Shown: in pieces, positions 32,541-42,055 of the stretch | How the letters are laid out: every line of letters begins with the position of its first letter | Numbering within the stretch: position 1 is the first letter of the stretch | Source of the DNA: Synergistaceae bacterium | GTDB lineage: Bacteria; Synergistota; Synergistia; Synergistales; Aminobacteriaceae | Direction of reading: 5' to 3' | DNA: 44,010 nt | Assembly: GCA_017446055.1 (NCBI GenBank) | Contig: JAFSRQ010000117.1 | Span: 1 to 44,010 of the forward strand | Made by a program: the position numbers and the translations under genes | The notes under the pieces: model-generated | Seen by the model: the letters and a program-made list of their open reading frames with translations, nothing else | Told to the model about the DNA's origin: nothing | Databases searched by the model: none

Positions 32541-33641
32541 ATGGCAGGATTATCGCTTCAGCATATCTGGAAGAAGTACCCCAACGGTTATGAGGCCGTG
32601 AAAGACTTCAACCTCGAAATTGCCGACAAGGAATTCATCATCTTTGTCGGGCCTTCAGGGTGCGGGAAGTCAACCACCCTCCGCATGATAGCCGGGCTTG
32701 AGGACATCTCGTCAGGCACGCTCAAAATCGGCGACCGCGTCGTGAATGACGTTGAGTCAAAAGACAGGGATATTGCGATGGTTTTCCAGAACTACGCGCT
32801 CTATCCCCACATGACGGTGTACGACAACATGGCCTTTGCCCTCATGCTCAAGAAGACACCCAAGGACGAGATCGACAAGGCAGTGCGTGAGGCAGCTAGG
32901 ATTCTGGAGCTGGAGAAAGTCTTAGACCGCAGACCGTCCCAGCTCTCAGGAGGACAGAGACAGAGAGTCGCAATGGGCAGGGCAATAGTCCGCAACCCGC
33001 AGGTCTTCCTCATGGACGAGCCTCTGAGTAACCTTGACGCGAAGCTCCGTGTACAGATGAGGGCAGAAATCGCCAAGCTTCACGACAGGCTCGGAGCAAC
33101 GATAATCTACGTTACCCACGACCAGACAGAAGCAATGACTCTCGGAACGCGAATCGTTGTCATGAAGGACGGAATAGTCCAGCAGGTAGCCTCGCCGACA
33201 GTACTCTACAACAAGCCCGATAATATCTTCGTGGCAGGCTTCATCGGGTCGCCTCAGATGAACTTCATCGATGCCAGGTTTGACGGCAACGACCTTATAG
33301 CCGGAGGGACTAGCTTCGAGATACCGAATGAGAAGGTTGACGTTCTCCGCGAGAAAGGCTACACGGGCAAGACTGTCATCATGGGAGTCCGTCCTGAGAA
33401 TGTCTATGACGCTAAGGCCGAAGCACTCTGCAAGCTGACTGCTCCGTTCAAGGCAAAAATCACAGTGTTCGAGTTACTCGGCTCTGAGGTGCAGCTCTAC
33501 TTTGACTTCGCAGGGGCTTCAATGTCGGCAAAAGTAGGCCAGTCAAGCAGGGCAGCAGTCGGAGATGTGATGAGCTTTGCGTTTGACATGGACAAGATTC
33601 ACGTGTTCGACAAAGAAACCGAGCAGGCCATCATTCATTAG
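32541..33641 (+). CDS. Sugar ABC transporter ATPase (MsmK/UgpC/MalK type)
   Basis: 366 aa, the length of the MalK subgroup. It hydrolyses ATP for carbohydrate import. Walker A GPSGCGKSTT (about 36-45), Q-loop VFQNYALYPHMTVYDN, signature LSGGQRQRVAMGRAI, Walker B VFLMDEPLSNLDAKLR and the H-loop IIYVTHDQTEAMTL are intact. The C-terminal regulatory OB-type domain (about 240-366) includes GVRPENV. AAGGAG lies 11 bases before the ATG. First gene of an importer operon with its own ATPase rather than a shared one. Confidence 0.96.
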   Translation: MAGLSLQHIWKKYPNGYEAVKDFNLEIADKEFIIFVGPSGCGKSTTLRMIAGLEDISSGTLKIGDRVVNDVESKDRDIAMVFQNYALYPHMTVYDNMAFALMLKKTPKDEIDKAVREAARILELEKVLDRRPSQLSGGQRQRVAMGRAIVRNPQVFLMDEPLSNLDAKLRVQMRAEIAKLHDRLGATIIYVTHDQTEAMTLGTRIVVMKDGIVQQVASPTVLYNKPDNIFVAGFIGSPQMNFIDARFDGNDLIAGGTSFEIPNEKVDVLREKGYTGKTVIMGVRPENVYDAKAEALCKLTAPFKAKITVFELLGSEVQLYFDFAGASMSAKVGQSSRAAVGDVMSFAFDMDKIHVFDKETEQAIIH

Positions 33642-33652
33642 GGGGCGGGAAA

Positions 33653-34894
33653 ATGAGACGCTTATTATTGGGACTGGCGTTAGTGCTGTGCCTCAGTGTG
33701 TCAGCATTCGCCGCGCCTGTTGAGATTGAGCTCGTCCACTACAAGCAGGAAGCCTACGAGATATTCAAGCAGCTTGAGGAGAAGTTCAACGCCACGCACA
33801 CGGATATACACGTCCGCTTCTTGTCGCCTGCTGACGCTGTAACCATCATGAAGACGAGATTTATCCGCGAGAATTACCCGGACATCATCGGCATCGGCGG
33901 GGATATGGACTTCTCGAACTTCCAGGACGCAGGGCTTCTTGCTGACGTGTCAGACTATCCCGGACTCGCGAAAATCAAGCCCGCATACATTGACATCATC
34001 AACGGCCTCAAGTTCCTTCCTGAGCCGGGTACATACGGAGTTCCCTTCATGGCCAACGCCGCAGGGATTCTCTACAACCGCGACATGTTCAACCAACACG
34101 GCTGGAAGATTCCCGACTCATGGCCGGAGTTCATCAAGCTCTGTGATGACATACAGGCCGCAGGAATCAGACCGCTCTACTTCGGCTACAGGGACACGTG
34201 GACGACATTAGCCCCGTGGAACGCTCTCGCTGTCGGAATTGCTCCCGCCGATGTCTGCCAGCAGGTCAACGAGGGAAAGACTACATTCACGGAGCAGTAC
34301 AGGGAAGTTGCCGAGAAGATTCACGCCCTCCTTAAGTACGGTGAGGAAGGCCCGTTCGCATACAGCTACAACGATGCCTGCACGGCCTTTGCGAGGGGAG
34401 AGTCGGCCATGTACACGATAGGAAGCTACGCAGTCCCGCAGATTCTCTCGGTCAACCCAAACATGAACATCGACTCGTTCGTCTTCCCCGCAAGAGACGA
34501 GCCCGGAGCTCAGACCCTCAACAGCGGAGTCGACCTCATGTTCTGCGTTCTTGAGGAATGCCCCAACAAGCAGGCCGCCTACAAGGTTATCGACTTCCTT
34601 CTTGAGCCGGAGAACATACAGATGTACGTTGACGCTCAGAACGGAGTCCCATGCTCAAAGGGTGATTTCAGGCTTGCCCCTATGCTTGACGGGATGAAGC
34701 ACTACATTGACGCGGGGAAAATGGCGGACTACCACGACCATCATTATCCGTCAGAGATGGCCGTTGACGCTCAGATTCAGACTTACCTTCTGAACGGGGA
34801 CATTAACGCGTTCCTTTCACGTTTCGACTCTGACTGGGTACGCTACAACAGAGACCTCATCAGCAAGGTCAAGAAGTACAACGCTTCACACTAA
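33653..34894 (+). CDS. Sugar ABC transporter substrate-binding protein (family 1)
   Basis: 413 aa. A signal peptide (MRRLLLGLALVLCLSVSAFA) with an AxA-like cleavage site and no lipobox suggests a soluble periplasmic protein. The mature protein begins VEIELVHYKQEAYEIFKQLE and has the fold pattern of oligosaccharide-binding proteins: YPDIIGIGGD, GTYGVPFMANAAGILYNRDM (about 125-144), GWKIPDSWPEFIKLCDDIQA, FARGESAMYTIGSYAVPQIL. Substrate is probably an alpha-galactoside such as raffinose or melibiose, judged from the linked GH36 enzyme. GGGGGCGGGAAA lies before the ATG. Confidence 0.95.
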   Translation: MRRLLLGLALVLCLSVSAFAAPVEIELVHYKQEAYEIFKQLEEKFNATHTDIHVRFLSPADAVTIMKTRFIRENYPDIIGIGGDMDFSNFQDAGLLADVSDYPGLAKIKPAYIDIINGLKFLPEPGTYGVPFMANAAGILYNRDMFNQHGWKIPDSWPEFIKLCDDIQAAGIRPLYFGYRDTWTTLAPWNALAVGIAPADVCQQVNEGKTTFTEQYREVAEKIHALLKYGEEGPFAYSYNDACTAFARGESAMYTIGSYAVPQILSVNPNMNIDSFVFPARDEPGAQTLNSGVDLMFCVLEECPNKQAAYKVIDFLLEPENIQMYVDAQNGVPCSKGDFRLAPMLDGMKHYIDAGKMADYHDHHYPSEMAVDAQIQTYLLNGDINAFLSRFDSDWVRYNRDLISKVKKYNASH

Positions 34895-34911
34895 CGAAAG
34901 GAGGAATATTC

Positions 34912-35766
34912 ATGAAGAGTCAGAATGAGAGAGCGCGCACGTTCCTGATGATTGCAGTCCCGATACTGCTTCTGTTCTTCGCGTTCAACACGCTGCCGCT
35001 CATCAAGGGCTTCATGTACAGCTTCACGAACTTCCGGGGCTACGGCACAAAATTTGACTGGGTAGGCTGGAGGAACTACATCGACCTGTTCACGGACTCG
35101 CGGGTCGGAAATTCCTACTGGTTCACGTTCAAGCTGGCACTGGTGGCGACGATACTCATCAACATACTGAGTCTGATTATGGCACTCGCCCTCAACGCAA
35201 AGATACGCTTCAAGAGCTTTCTCCGGGGAATGTACTTCATCCCGAACATTCTCGGAGCATTGGTCGTCGGCTACATCTTCAGCTACATATTCACGTACAT
35301 CCTTCCGGCCATCACAAGCACTGCAAGTATGCTCGCGAACAAGAACCTTGCCTGGATTGCGATCGTGATAGTGTGCGCGTGGCAGTCAATCGCAATGAAC
35401 ACGCTGATATACATTTCGGGCTTGCAGACTGTCCCGGAGGATGTCTACGAGGCAGCTTCCCTTGACGGCGCGACAGGCTGGAATCGTTTCAGGTATATCA
35501 CGTTCCCGCTGATTATGCCGTTCTTCACCATCAACATGGTGCTGTGCATGAAGAACAACCTGATGGTGTTTGACCAGATCATGGCACTGACGAAAGGCGG
35601 CCCGGCTCAGAGTACCGAGTCTATCTCCTTCCTCATCTATAACAACGGCATGGGCGGGGGGCAGTTCGGCTTCCAGAGCGCAAACGCCGTGATATTCTTC
35701 ATCGTCATCGTGATAATCTCAGTGCTTCAGCTCAAGTATCTCAACAAGAAGGAGGAACAGCTCTAA
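34912..35766 (+). CDS. Sugar ABC transporter permease (MalF/UgpA type)
   Basis: 284 aa with six predicted membrane helices. The EAA loop that docks on the ATPase is visible as EDVYEAASLDGATGWNRFRY (about 180-199). The first helix region reads MIAVPILLLFFAFNTLPLIK. AAAGGAGG lies before the ATG, 17 bases after the substrate-binding gene. Forms the membrane channel with the next gene. Confidence 0.95.
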   Translation: MKSQNERARTFLMIAVPILLLFFAFNTLPLIKGFMYSFTNFRGYGTKFDWVGWRNYIDLFTDSRVGNSYWFTFKLALVATILINILSLIMALALNAKIRFKSFLRGMYFIPNILGALVVGYIFSYIFTYILPAITSTASMLANKNLAWIAIVIVCAWQSIAMNTLIYISGLQTVPEDVYEAASLDGATGWNRFRYITFPLIMPFFTINMVLCMKNNLMVFDQIMALTKGGPAQSTESISFLIYNNGMGGGQFGFQSANAVIFFIVIVIISVLQLKYLNKKEEQL

Positions 35767-35768
35767 TC

Positions 35769-36620
35769 ATGGCTAATCAGGAAATCAAGGCCACCGAACG
35801 CTTCAACTGGCCTGTAACAATATTGCTACTGCTCGGACTGTTCACGGTTCTTTTCCCGCTCTACATGACAGTGATTATCGCCTTCAAGCAGCCCAGCGAA
35901 ATGACAAACAGCGTAATCGGCCTCCTTTCGTTCCCAAAAGAATGGAGTCTCGACAACTTCCGCGAGGCAATGAGGGTAACGGACTTCTGGCGTTCACTCT
36001 TCAACAGCTTCCTCATCACGGGCATCACAATGGTAATCTCAATCATCGTACACTCGCTGATGGGATATGCCGTTGCCCGCAACATGGGGACGAGCAAGTT
36101 CTACCGCTTCAGCTACTTCTACATAGTCAGCGGAATGTTCGTGCCTTTCGCGATACTGATGATGCCGCTCGTGAAGCAGACAGCGCAATTGCACATCGAT
36201 AACATGTTCGGGGTAATCATTCTGTACGTGGTGTTCTACATGCCGATGAACGTGTTGCTCTACGCGGGCTACCTGAAGAATATTCCGATTGCGCTTGAGG
36301 AGGCGGCACATGTTGACGGTGCTTCAACGTGGACAACGTACTGGAAGATAATCTTTCCGCTGATGTGGCCAATGCACGCGACTGTTGCGGTTCTTACGGC
36401 TCTGGGGACGTGGAATGATGTCATGACCCCGCTCGTGATTATGTCGGGTTCAGGGATGACTACGCTTCCTCTTGCACAGCTGACGTTCCAGACTCAATTC
36501 GGGACGAACTACAACCTAGCGTTCGCGTCATACCTGCTGGCACTGCTGCCTATGCTGATATTCTACATTGTCGCTCAGAAACAGATCATTAACGGGGTAA
36601 TCAATGGTGCGGTAAAATAG
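35769..36620 (+). CDS. Sugar ABC transporter permease (MalG/UgpE type)
   Basis: 283 aa with six predicted helices. The EAA loop reads ALEEAAHVDGASTWTTYWKI (about 176-195), and GTWNDVMTPLVIMSGSGMTT follows in the last third as in MalG-type subunits. It starts two bases after the previous permease stop, with AAGGAGG within the end of that gene. Completes the importer. Confidence 0.95.
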   Translation: MANQEIKATERFNWPVTILLLLGLFTVLFPLYMTVIIAFKQPSEMTNSVIGLLSFPKEWSLDNFREAMRVTDFWRSLFNSFLITGITMVISIIVHSLMGYAVARNMGTSKFYRFSYFYIVSGMFVPFAILMMPLVKQTAQLHIDNMFGVIILYVVFYMPMNVLLYAGYLKNIPIALEEAAHVDGASTWTTYWKIIFPLMWPMHATVAVLTALGTWNDVMTPLVIMSGSGMTTLPLAQLTFQTQFGTNYNLAFASYLLALLPMLIFYIVAQKQIINGVINGAVK

Positions 36621-36653
36621 TCAGCAAAAAATTCTGGCGAGGACAAAAAATTT

Positions 36654-38831
36654 ATGGCAATAACATTCGATGAGGGACGGAGAATTTTCACCCTCACCAC
36701 AAGAAACACAACGTATCAGATGATGGCAGATAGCTTCGGTTATCTGCTTCATCTCTATTACGGGGCAAAGACAGCGGGCTTCACAGACTGGGGGCTTACG
36801 TTTGCTGACCGTGGATTTTCCGGGTCTCCATACGAGTTAGGCAGGGACAGGACGTATTCGCTTGACGCATTGCCGCAGGAGTTCCCGGTTCAGGGCACGG
36901 GGGATTACAGGAGTCCCATGCTCATTGTGAGAGACTCAGAGGATACATACGGCGCGGATTTGCGTTACTCCGGCCATGAGATTACGGAGGGCAAATACTC
37001 ACTACCGGGACTGCCTGCTGTTTACGCCAACCCCGGCGAGGAAGCGCAGACTCTCACGGTAACTCTCAGCAATAATCGCTTAGGTCTCAGCGTGAAGCTA
37101 TTGTACGGAGTAATACCCGGTAAGGACATAATCACAAGGAGTGTCATCGTCCGCAACAATGGCAGCAAGCCTTTCACAGCCGAGAAACTCTACAGCTCAT
37201 GCCTTGACTTCACGCACGGAGATTTTGACCTGATTACGTTTCATGGCCGCCACACTCTAGAGCGTCAGTACCAGCGTCAGAGACTCAATCACGGCTCGTA
37301 CTCAGTCGGCAGCAGGCGGGGAATGTCGTCCCACCAGTACAGCCCCTTCGTGATACTCGCTGACCATGACGCAACAGAGACTCACGGACGCTGCTGGGGA
37401 ATGAATTTCGTCTACAGCGGGGGATTCTGCGCAGAGGCAGAGCTTGACCAGTACGGACAGACGCGGGTCATTATGGGACTCTCACGGGAGAAGTTCTCGT
37501 ATGGACTTGAGCCGGGAGAAGAGATTGCCGGGCCGGAAGTGATTATGACGTTCAGCAGCGAGGGACTCGGAAAACTCACGCACAGCTTCCACGCCTGCAT
37601 ACGCGAGAACATCTGCCGGGGGAAATTCCGGGACTCCCCCCGCCCAGTCGTCCTCAACACTTGGGAGGCTCTGTACTTTAACTTTGACGGCAGGAAGATT
37701 CTTGACGCGGCAGAAAGCGCAAAGGCTCTCGGAGTGGATATGCTGGTTCTTGATGACGGATGGTTCACGAACAGGAACAATGATGCTCAGGCTTTGGGTG
37801 ACTGGTCTGCTGACGAGGGGAAATTAGGCTGTACGCTCGGTGAATTGGTGAGCAGGGTCAAGGCTATTGGGCTGGATTTCGGGATATGGGTTGAGCCTGA
37901 AATGATCAGCGAGGACAGCAGGCTTTACCGTGAGCATAGAGACTGGGCCATGATTATACCCGGTGAGAAGCCAGTACTTGGACGCAACCAGCTTGTGCTT
38001 GACCTTTCACGAATGGACGTAAGGGAGTACATCATCCAGTCAATGCGCGGAATCCTCAATGAGGGAGTAACCTATCTCAAGTGGGACTACAACCGCTCAA
38101 TCGCCGAGCTTTATTCACACTCAGGGAGCAATGGAAAACTCGCGTACAAGTACATTCTCGGACTCTATGAGATTCTGGAGCGCATAACGTCAGAATACCC
38201 CGGCGTACTCATCGAGGGTTGCGCGGGCGGAGGAGGACGCTTTGACGCCGGGATGCTGTACTACACTCCGCAGATTTGGTGCAGCGACAACACAGACGCT
38301 CTTGACAGACTCACGATACATTACGGGACATCATTCGGCTTCCCTATGAGCGCGGTTGCCGCACACGTCTCGACATGCCCCAATCACCAGACAGGAAGAA
38401 TCACACCCCTCAAGGCACGCTATACCGTCTCAATGACCGGGGCGTTCGGATACGAGCTTGACCCCCTGAAGCTGACTGATGACGAGAGGCGCGAGATTTC
38501 CGGGCAGATTCGGCAGTACAAGCTGGACCGCGAAATCATCACCGAGGGACTCTATTATCGACTGAGCAATCCTGAGAGCGATAACTATTGCGCGTGGGAG
38601 TATGTCTCTCATGACGGAAGCAAGGCACTAATCAGCGTGGTAATCCCACAGAATCACGGGAACATGCCAGTGATCTACATTACACCGAGGGGACTCACTC
38701 ACGGGGCGTTCTACAGGGATATTGAGAGCGGGAAAATCTACCCTGCTGATGCCCTGATGGACTCAGGTTTCCCGGTTGACATGCCAAAGAGCGATTACGA
38801 GTCCTTCACATTCAGGCTTGAGAGAATGTGA
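36654..38831 (+). CDS. Alpha-galactosidase, glycoside hydrolase family 36
   Basis: 725 aa, normal for bacterial GH36 enzymes. It removes terminal alpha-1,6-galactose from raffinose-type sugars and melibiose. The N-terminal beta-sandwich holds YGAKTAGFTDWGLTFADRGF-type sequence. The barrel holds NTWEALYFNFD, LVLDDGWF, FGIWVEPEMIS, the nucleophile Asp in YLKWDYNRSIAE (about 480) and the acid/base Asp in WCSDNTDALDRL (about 546), then HQTGRITPLKARYTVSMTGA. No signal peptide, so the substrate is cleaved in the cytoplasm after import by the adjacent transporter. The end overlaps the convergent MATE gene by 20 bp. Confidence 0.97.
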   Translation: MAITFDEGRRIFTLTTRNTTYQMMADSFGYLLHLYYGAKTAGFTDWGLTFADRGFSGSPYELGRDRTYSLDALPQEFPVQGTGDYRSPMLIVRDSEDTYGADLRYSGHEITEGKYSLPGLPAVYANPGEEAQTLTVTLSNNRLGLSVKLLYGVIPGKDIITRSVIVRNNGSKPFTAEKLYSSCLDFTHGDFDLITFHGRHTLERQYQRQRLNHGSYSVGSRRGMSSHQYSPFVILADHDATETHGRCWGMNFVYSGGFCAEAELDQYGQTRVIMGLSREKFSYGLEPGEEIAGPEVIMTFSSEGLGKLTHSFHACIRENICRGKFRDSPRPVVLNTWEALYFNFDGRKILDAAESAKALGVDMLVLDDGWFTNRNNDAQALGDWSADEGKLGCTLGELVSRVKAIGLDFGIWVEPEMISEDSRLYREHRDWAMIIPGEKPVLGRNQLVLDLSRMDVREYIIQSMRGILNEGVTYLKWDYNRSIAELYSHSGSNGKLAYKYILGLYEILERITSEYPGVLIEGCAGGGGRFDAGMLYYTPQIWCSDNTDALDRLTIHYGTSFGFPMSAVAAHVSTCPNHQTGRITPLKARYTVSMTGAFGYELDPLKLTDDERREISGQIRQYKLDREIITEGLYYRLSNPESDNYCAWEYVSHDGSKALISVVIPQNHGNMPVIYITPRGLTHGAFYRDIESGKIYPADALMDSGFPVDMPKSDYESFTFRLERM

Positions 38832-40158
38832 GCATGCCGGAGCGTCTCTTCTGCCAGCGGAAATAGTACAGAGTCATGCTCAGTGCGCACAGTATCCACC
38901 CGGCCGGGTAACCGAAGCCAACAACGTACACATTGCCCGGTATCAGCCTCGTAATCACAGCAAGGTACGCCTGACGGAAGAACACGTGAGTGCACAGAGT
39001 GATTATCATGGGCATACGCGAATTTCCGTCCCCCCTGAGATAGCCCGACAAGATTTGCGTGAAGCATGTTATTACGGCAATGGGAGTACACATCCTGATG
39101 AAGAGAGTCCCGTACTCTATGACCTTTGAGTCAGGGCTGAAGAATGATGACATCAGCGGCGCATTCACGCAGAGAGTCGCAGAAATTGCTGACGAAATCA
39201 CAAGCATCATGGCCAGAGCTGTCCACGTACCAGAGATAGCCCGGCCATGCTTGCCCGCTCCGAGATTCTGCCCCGTGAAGACCGTTACCGCCTGCCCCAT
39301 GCTCTGAATCGGAAGCATCATGTACTGGTCGAGCTTCATGTACACCCCCCAGCCCGCAATATATGCCGTCCCGAAAACGTTGATATACCCCTGCACAAAG
39401 ACATTCGAGAACGCGACAACCGCCATCTGAATCCCAAACGGTAACCCTATCTTCAGAATCATCCGGGCAATGTCCCGGTCTATTCGCCATTTCCCCGACA
39501 GCCTCGCCGATTTCACCACCGTAAACACGACAAGGCACGCCGACAACGCCTGAGCCGCTATAGTCGCAATTGCCACGCCAGCGATACCCCAGCCGATTTT
39601 CACGAACCACAAATCCAGCGCGATATTGAGGACACTGCACACTATCAGGAAGAACAGTGGCCTCCGAGTATCGCCCATTGCCCGCAAAATTGCCCCGCCT
39701 ATGTTGTAGAAGAGAAGCCCGGATATTCCCCCGAAGTAGATTTTGAGGTACAGATCCGCCTCGTCGATAACGTCAGGAGGTGTTGACATCCTTTCGAGGA
39801 AGAAGCGCGACAAGCTAACCCCGAAGAGAGTCAGCAATACACAGCCTGTGAGCGTCAGAATGAGTGATGTCTTGATGGACTCGGTGAGTCTCTGACGGTC
39901 ATTCGCGCCAAAAGCCCGGCTGATTACGACTCCTGCTCCTGTTGCAGTGCCGTTGAAGAAGCGCACCAGCATTCCGCAGATGTGAGTCGTTGCGCTGACG
40001 GCGGCAAGTGCTGACACTCCCACGTAACGCCCGACTATCACGCTGTCCGCAGTATAGTAGAGCAGCTGTAACAGGTTCTCCAGCAACAGCGGCCATGTGA
40101 ACATAAGAAGCACCGTCCATATACGTCCGCTTGTCATGTTGAACTCGTAACGCCTCAA
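38812..40158 (-). CDS. MATE family efflux transporter (third copy)
   Basis: 448 aa with about 12 helices. Seen: LLMFTWPLLLENLLQLLYYT, ADSVIVGRYVGVSALAAVSA, RAMGDTRRPLFFLIVCSVLN and the second-half repeat SMGQAVTVFTGQNLGAGKHG. It is closer to the DinF/NorM-like MATE proteins of gut Firmicutes than to the other two copies here (impression). The start is TTG at 40156-40158, eight bases after GGGG, or ATG seven codons further in; the choice is open. It follows the flippase gene by 13 bp and is co-transcribed. Its stop lies inside the end of the alpha-galactosidase gene. Confidence 0.9.
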   Translation of the reverse strand: MRRYEFNMTSGRIWTVLLMFTWPLLLENLLQLLYYTADSVIVGRYVGVSALAAVSATTHICGMLVRFFNGTATGAGVVISRAFGANDRQRLTESIKTSLILTLTGCVLLTLFGVSLSRFFLERMSTPPDVIDEADLYLKIYFGGISGLLFYNIGGAILRAMGDTRRPLFFLIVCSVLNIALDLWFVKIGWGIAGVAIATIAAQALSACLVVFTVVKSARLSGKWRIDRDIARMILKIGLPFGIQMAVVAFSNVFVQGYINVFGTAYIAGWGVYMKLDQYMMLPIQSMGQAVTVFTGQNLGAGKHGRAISGTWTALAMMLVISSAISATLCVNAPLMSSFFSPDSKVIEYGTLFIRMCTPIAVITCFTQILSGYLRGDGNSRMPMIITLCTHVFFRQAYLAVITRLIPGNVYVVGFGYPAGWILCALSMTLYYFRWQKRRSGMLTFSQA

Positions 40159-40171
40159 TGTATTTCCCCCC

Positions 40172-41623
40172 TTAACGTATGAACTTGCCCTTGATGTAGC
40201 CTAAGACACTGGCGGAATATTCCGTGAAGAATTTATCCCTCAGCGCGAAAAGCACCGCGAAATATATTCCTGCTCCCGTGAAAATCATCGTGAATGTGTG
40301 TATTGCTGACGGGGACAGTTTCCCGCCCATGAAGAGCAATGCCGCAAGCATGATTATCCCGGCCATGATGTAGTTCCTGCCTGACGATAATATTCTCATA
40401 ATGCTCAACTCACGGCGTATCATGTGAAGCTCGACAACCGCAATCAATCCTTCTGCCGCCACTGAAGCCATCATTGCACCGTAAGACTTGAACAGCCGTA
40501 TCATCACTATGTTCATGAGGAAGTTCACCGCCGCACCGATAATCACTGCCCGCGTGTAGAGATTCTGCCGTCCTGTAGGGATGAGATACTGCGACCCTGT
40601 TGCGTGGTTGAAGCCTATTACGATAAGAAGCAGGCTCGAAATCTTGAGCAGTCCCGCTACTTTCTCATAGCCCGGCCCGAAGAACCAAGGCACAAAGTTA
40701 TCCGATATTCCCATAAGCCCGAAGCATAAAGGCACAGAGAGAAACCACACGAAATTGTAGCTCCTGTACATGTAGAAATTTATTGTCTCACGGTCATTCC
40801 TGCCGAAAAGATAGCCTATCCTCGGAATCATTACACCCCCAAGCGATATTATCAGGGGAAGAACGGCGCGTGAAATCTTCATTGACTGCTCATAATATCC
40901 GTTCTCGAATCCGTTCTCCGTGAAAAATCCCAGCATTGACTTGTCCAGAAGCGTGTAGACCTGTACAGCTACCGTAGGAAGAAAGAATGACAGAACCGTC
41001 TTGATGTTCCTGAAAGGGTGAATGTTACTGAAATCGGGTCTCTTGATGTAGGCGGGAAGGTATGCGCACATTGCCACTGCTCCGGCCAGGTTGAAGAGTA
41101 TCAGTCCGAGAACGTAAAGCGGAAGGTCAGACTTTGTTTTCACGAAGAGGAAAATAAACACTATCCCGGCGATTCTGATGATTAGATTCCTCAGCACTAT
41201 TTTCCCGAACTCCTCAAGCCCTGCGAAGAACCAGCCTACAGTGAACACAAGGCATGTAATATTCAGCGAGTAAATCAGGAATATATCCCGGTAAGATTCC
41301 ATGAATGACAACGCGAAAAGAAAGTACAAAGCCAACGCTATCACCGTATTTATCGCACGGAGAAAGAAAGTCTCCCAGAAGACTGCGCTCCTTTTGTCCG
41401 GGTCATCACGGCAGTATGATATTTCGCGCTGGCCGTAGCTCCCTGTACCCATGTCCGCGAAAATCACGAAGTACTCAGCGACAGAAGCCGCAAAACTCGC
41501 AGTGCCGATACCGTCAGCCCCCAGAACCCTCGAAATATACGGGGCTGTGATCAGGGGCGTAAGAACCGTAAGGACATTGTACGCGGCGTTGTAGAAATAG
41601 TTTCTCCTGATACTTTTGCTCAT
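40172..41623 (-). CDS. Polysaccharide flippase (Wzx/RfbX family)
   Basis: About 483 aa from the ATG at 41621-41623. A longer frame to 41671 adds 16 residues without an RBS; the chosen ATG also lacks a clear one. It has about 14 helices and opens MSKSIRRNYFYNAAYNVLTV then LTPLITAPYISRVLGADGIG, typical of Wzx/RfbX proteins that flip undecaprenyl-linked repeat units across the inner membrane. Also GYYEQSMKISRAVLPLIISL and FVPWFFGPGYEKVAGLLKIS. It likely serves a surface glycan whose start enzyme (sugar transferase) and rhamnose donor genes are elsewhere in this window. No polymerase gene is seen beside it. Confidence 0.92.
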   Translation of the reverse strand: MSKSIRRNYFYNAAYNVLTVLTPLITAPYISRVLGADGIGTASFAASVAEYFVIFADMGTGSYGQREISYCRDDPDKRSAVFWETFFLRAINTVIALALYFLFALSFMESYRDIFLIYSLNITCLVFTVGWFFAGLEEFGKIVLRNLIIRIAGIVFIFLFVKTKSDLPLYVLGLILFNLAGAVAMCAYLPAYIKRPDFSNIHPFRNIKTVLSFFLPTVAVQVYTLLDKSMLGFFTENGFENGYYEQSMKISRAVLPLIISLGGVMIPRIGYLFGRNDRETINFYMYRSYNFVWFLSVPLCFGLMGISDNFVPWFFGPGYEKVAGLLKISSLLLIVIGFNHATGSQYLIPTGRQNLYTRAVIIGAAVNFLMNIVMIRLFKSYGAMMASVAAEGLIAVVELHMIRRELSIMRILSSGRNYIMAGIIMLAALLFMGGKLSPSAIHTFTMIFTGAGIYFAVLFALRDKFFTEYSASVLGYIKGKFIR

Positions 41624-41694
41624 AGGAATATTTTCTGCTACGTAAAAAGTGTAATGTTGTGCTGAGTACAACTTTTTCGAGATTTGCTCGTTCT

Positions 41695-41865
41695 TTCCTC
41701 ATTGCTGAGACATTTCCTGCCCCTGTTCGCTTGTGCTACTTAGGTTGTTACGGCAGTCCAGAGGCTTTGACTTCCCATGTTACACACGGTAGCCGCATTG
41801 CTACGGATTGGTGATACCTGTCCAGCACACTGACATTACGCAGCAGTCTAATCCTCCCTTTTTCT
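41695..41865 (-). other. Noncoding stretch with a possible transposon-end relic
   Basis: No complete gene is seen from 41624 to 42055. On the minus strand, 41852-41748 reads IRLLRNVSVLDRYHQSVAMR then LPCVTWEVKASGLP and a stop. This reminds me of the tail ends of TnpB-type genes of IS605-like elements, which often leave such remnants with a guide-RNA-like 3' end. No RuvC, zinc-finger or terminal hairpin was found. Low-confidence reading. Confidence 0.25.
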
Positions 41866-41992
41866 TTCTGTCAAGCGTACTTTCAGAAACAGACTATTTC
41901 ACGACTCCATAATTTTTTTTACTATCTGGATATTGCTCCTGACATGATGATTCTCTGACTGGTTAATTATCCTATATACCGCAAAATTTTTC

Positions 41993-42020
41993 TTGCATTA
42001 ATCGATTTGTCCGCTATAAT
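41993..42020 (+). promoter_or_regulatory. Probable sigma-70 type promoter of clpB
   Basis: TTGCAT (41993-41998) and TATAAT (42015-42020) are 16 bp apart, 36 bp upstream of the clpB ATG. No CIRCE-like inverted repeat is seen. Confidence 0.6.
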
Positions 42021-42055
42021 TAGTCAGACTTAGTTAAATGGAGTGAGATATTACT

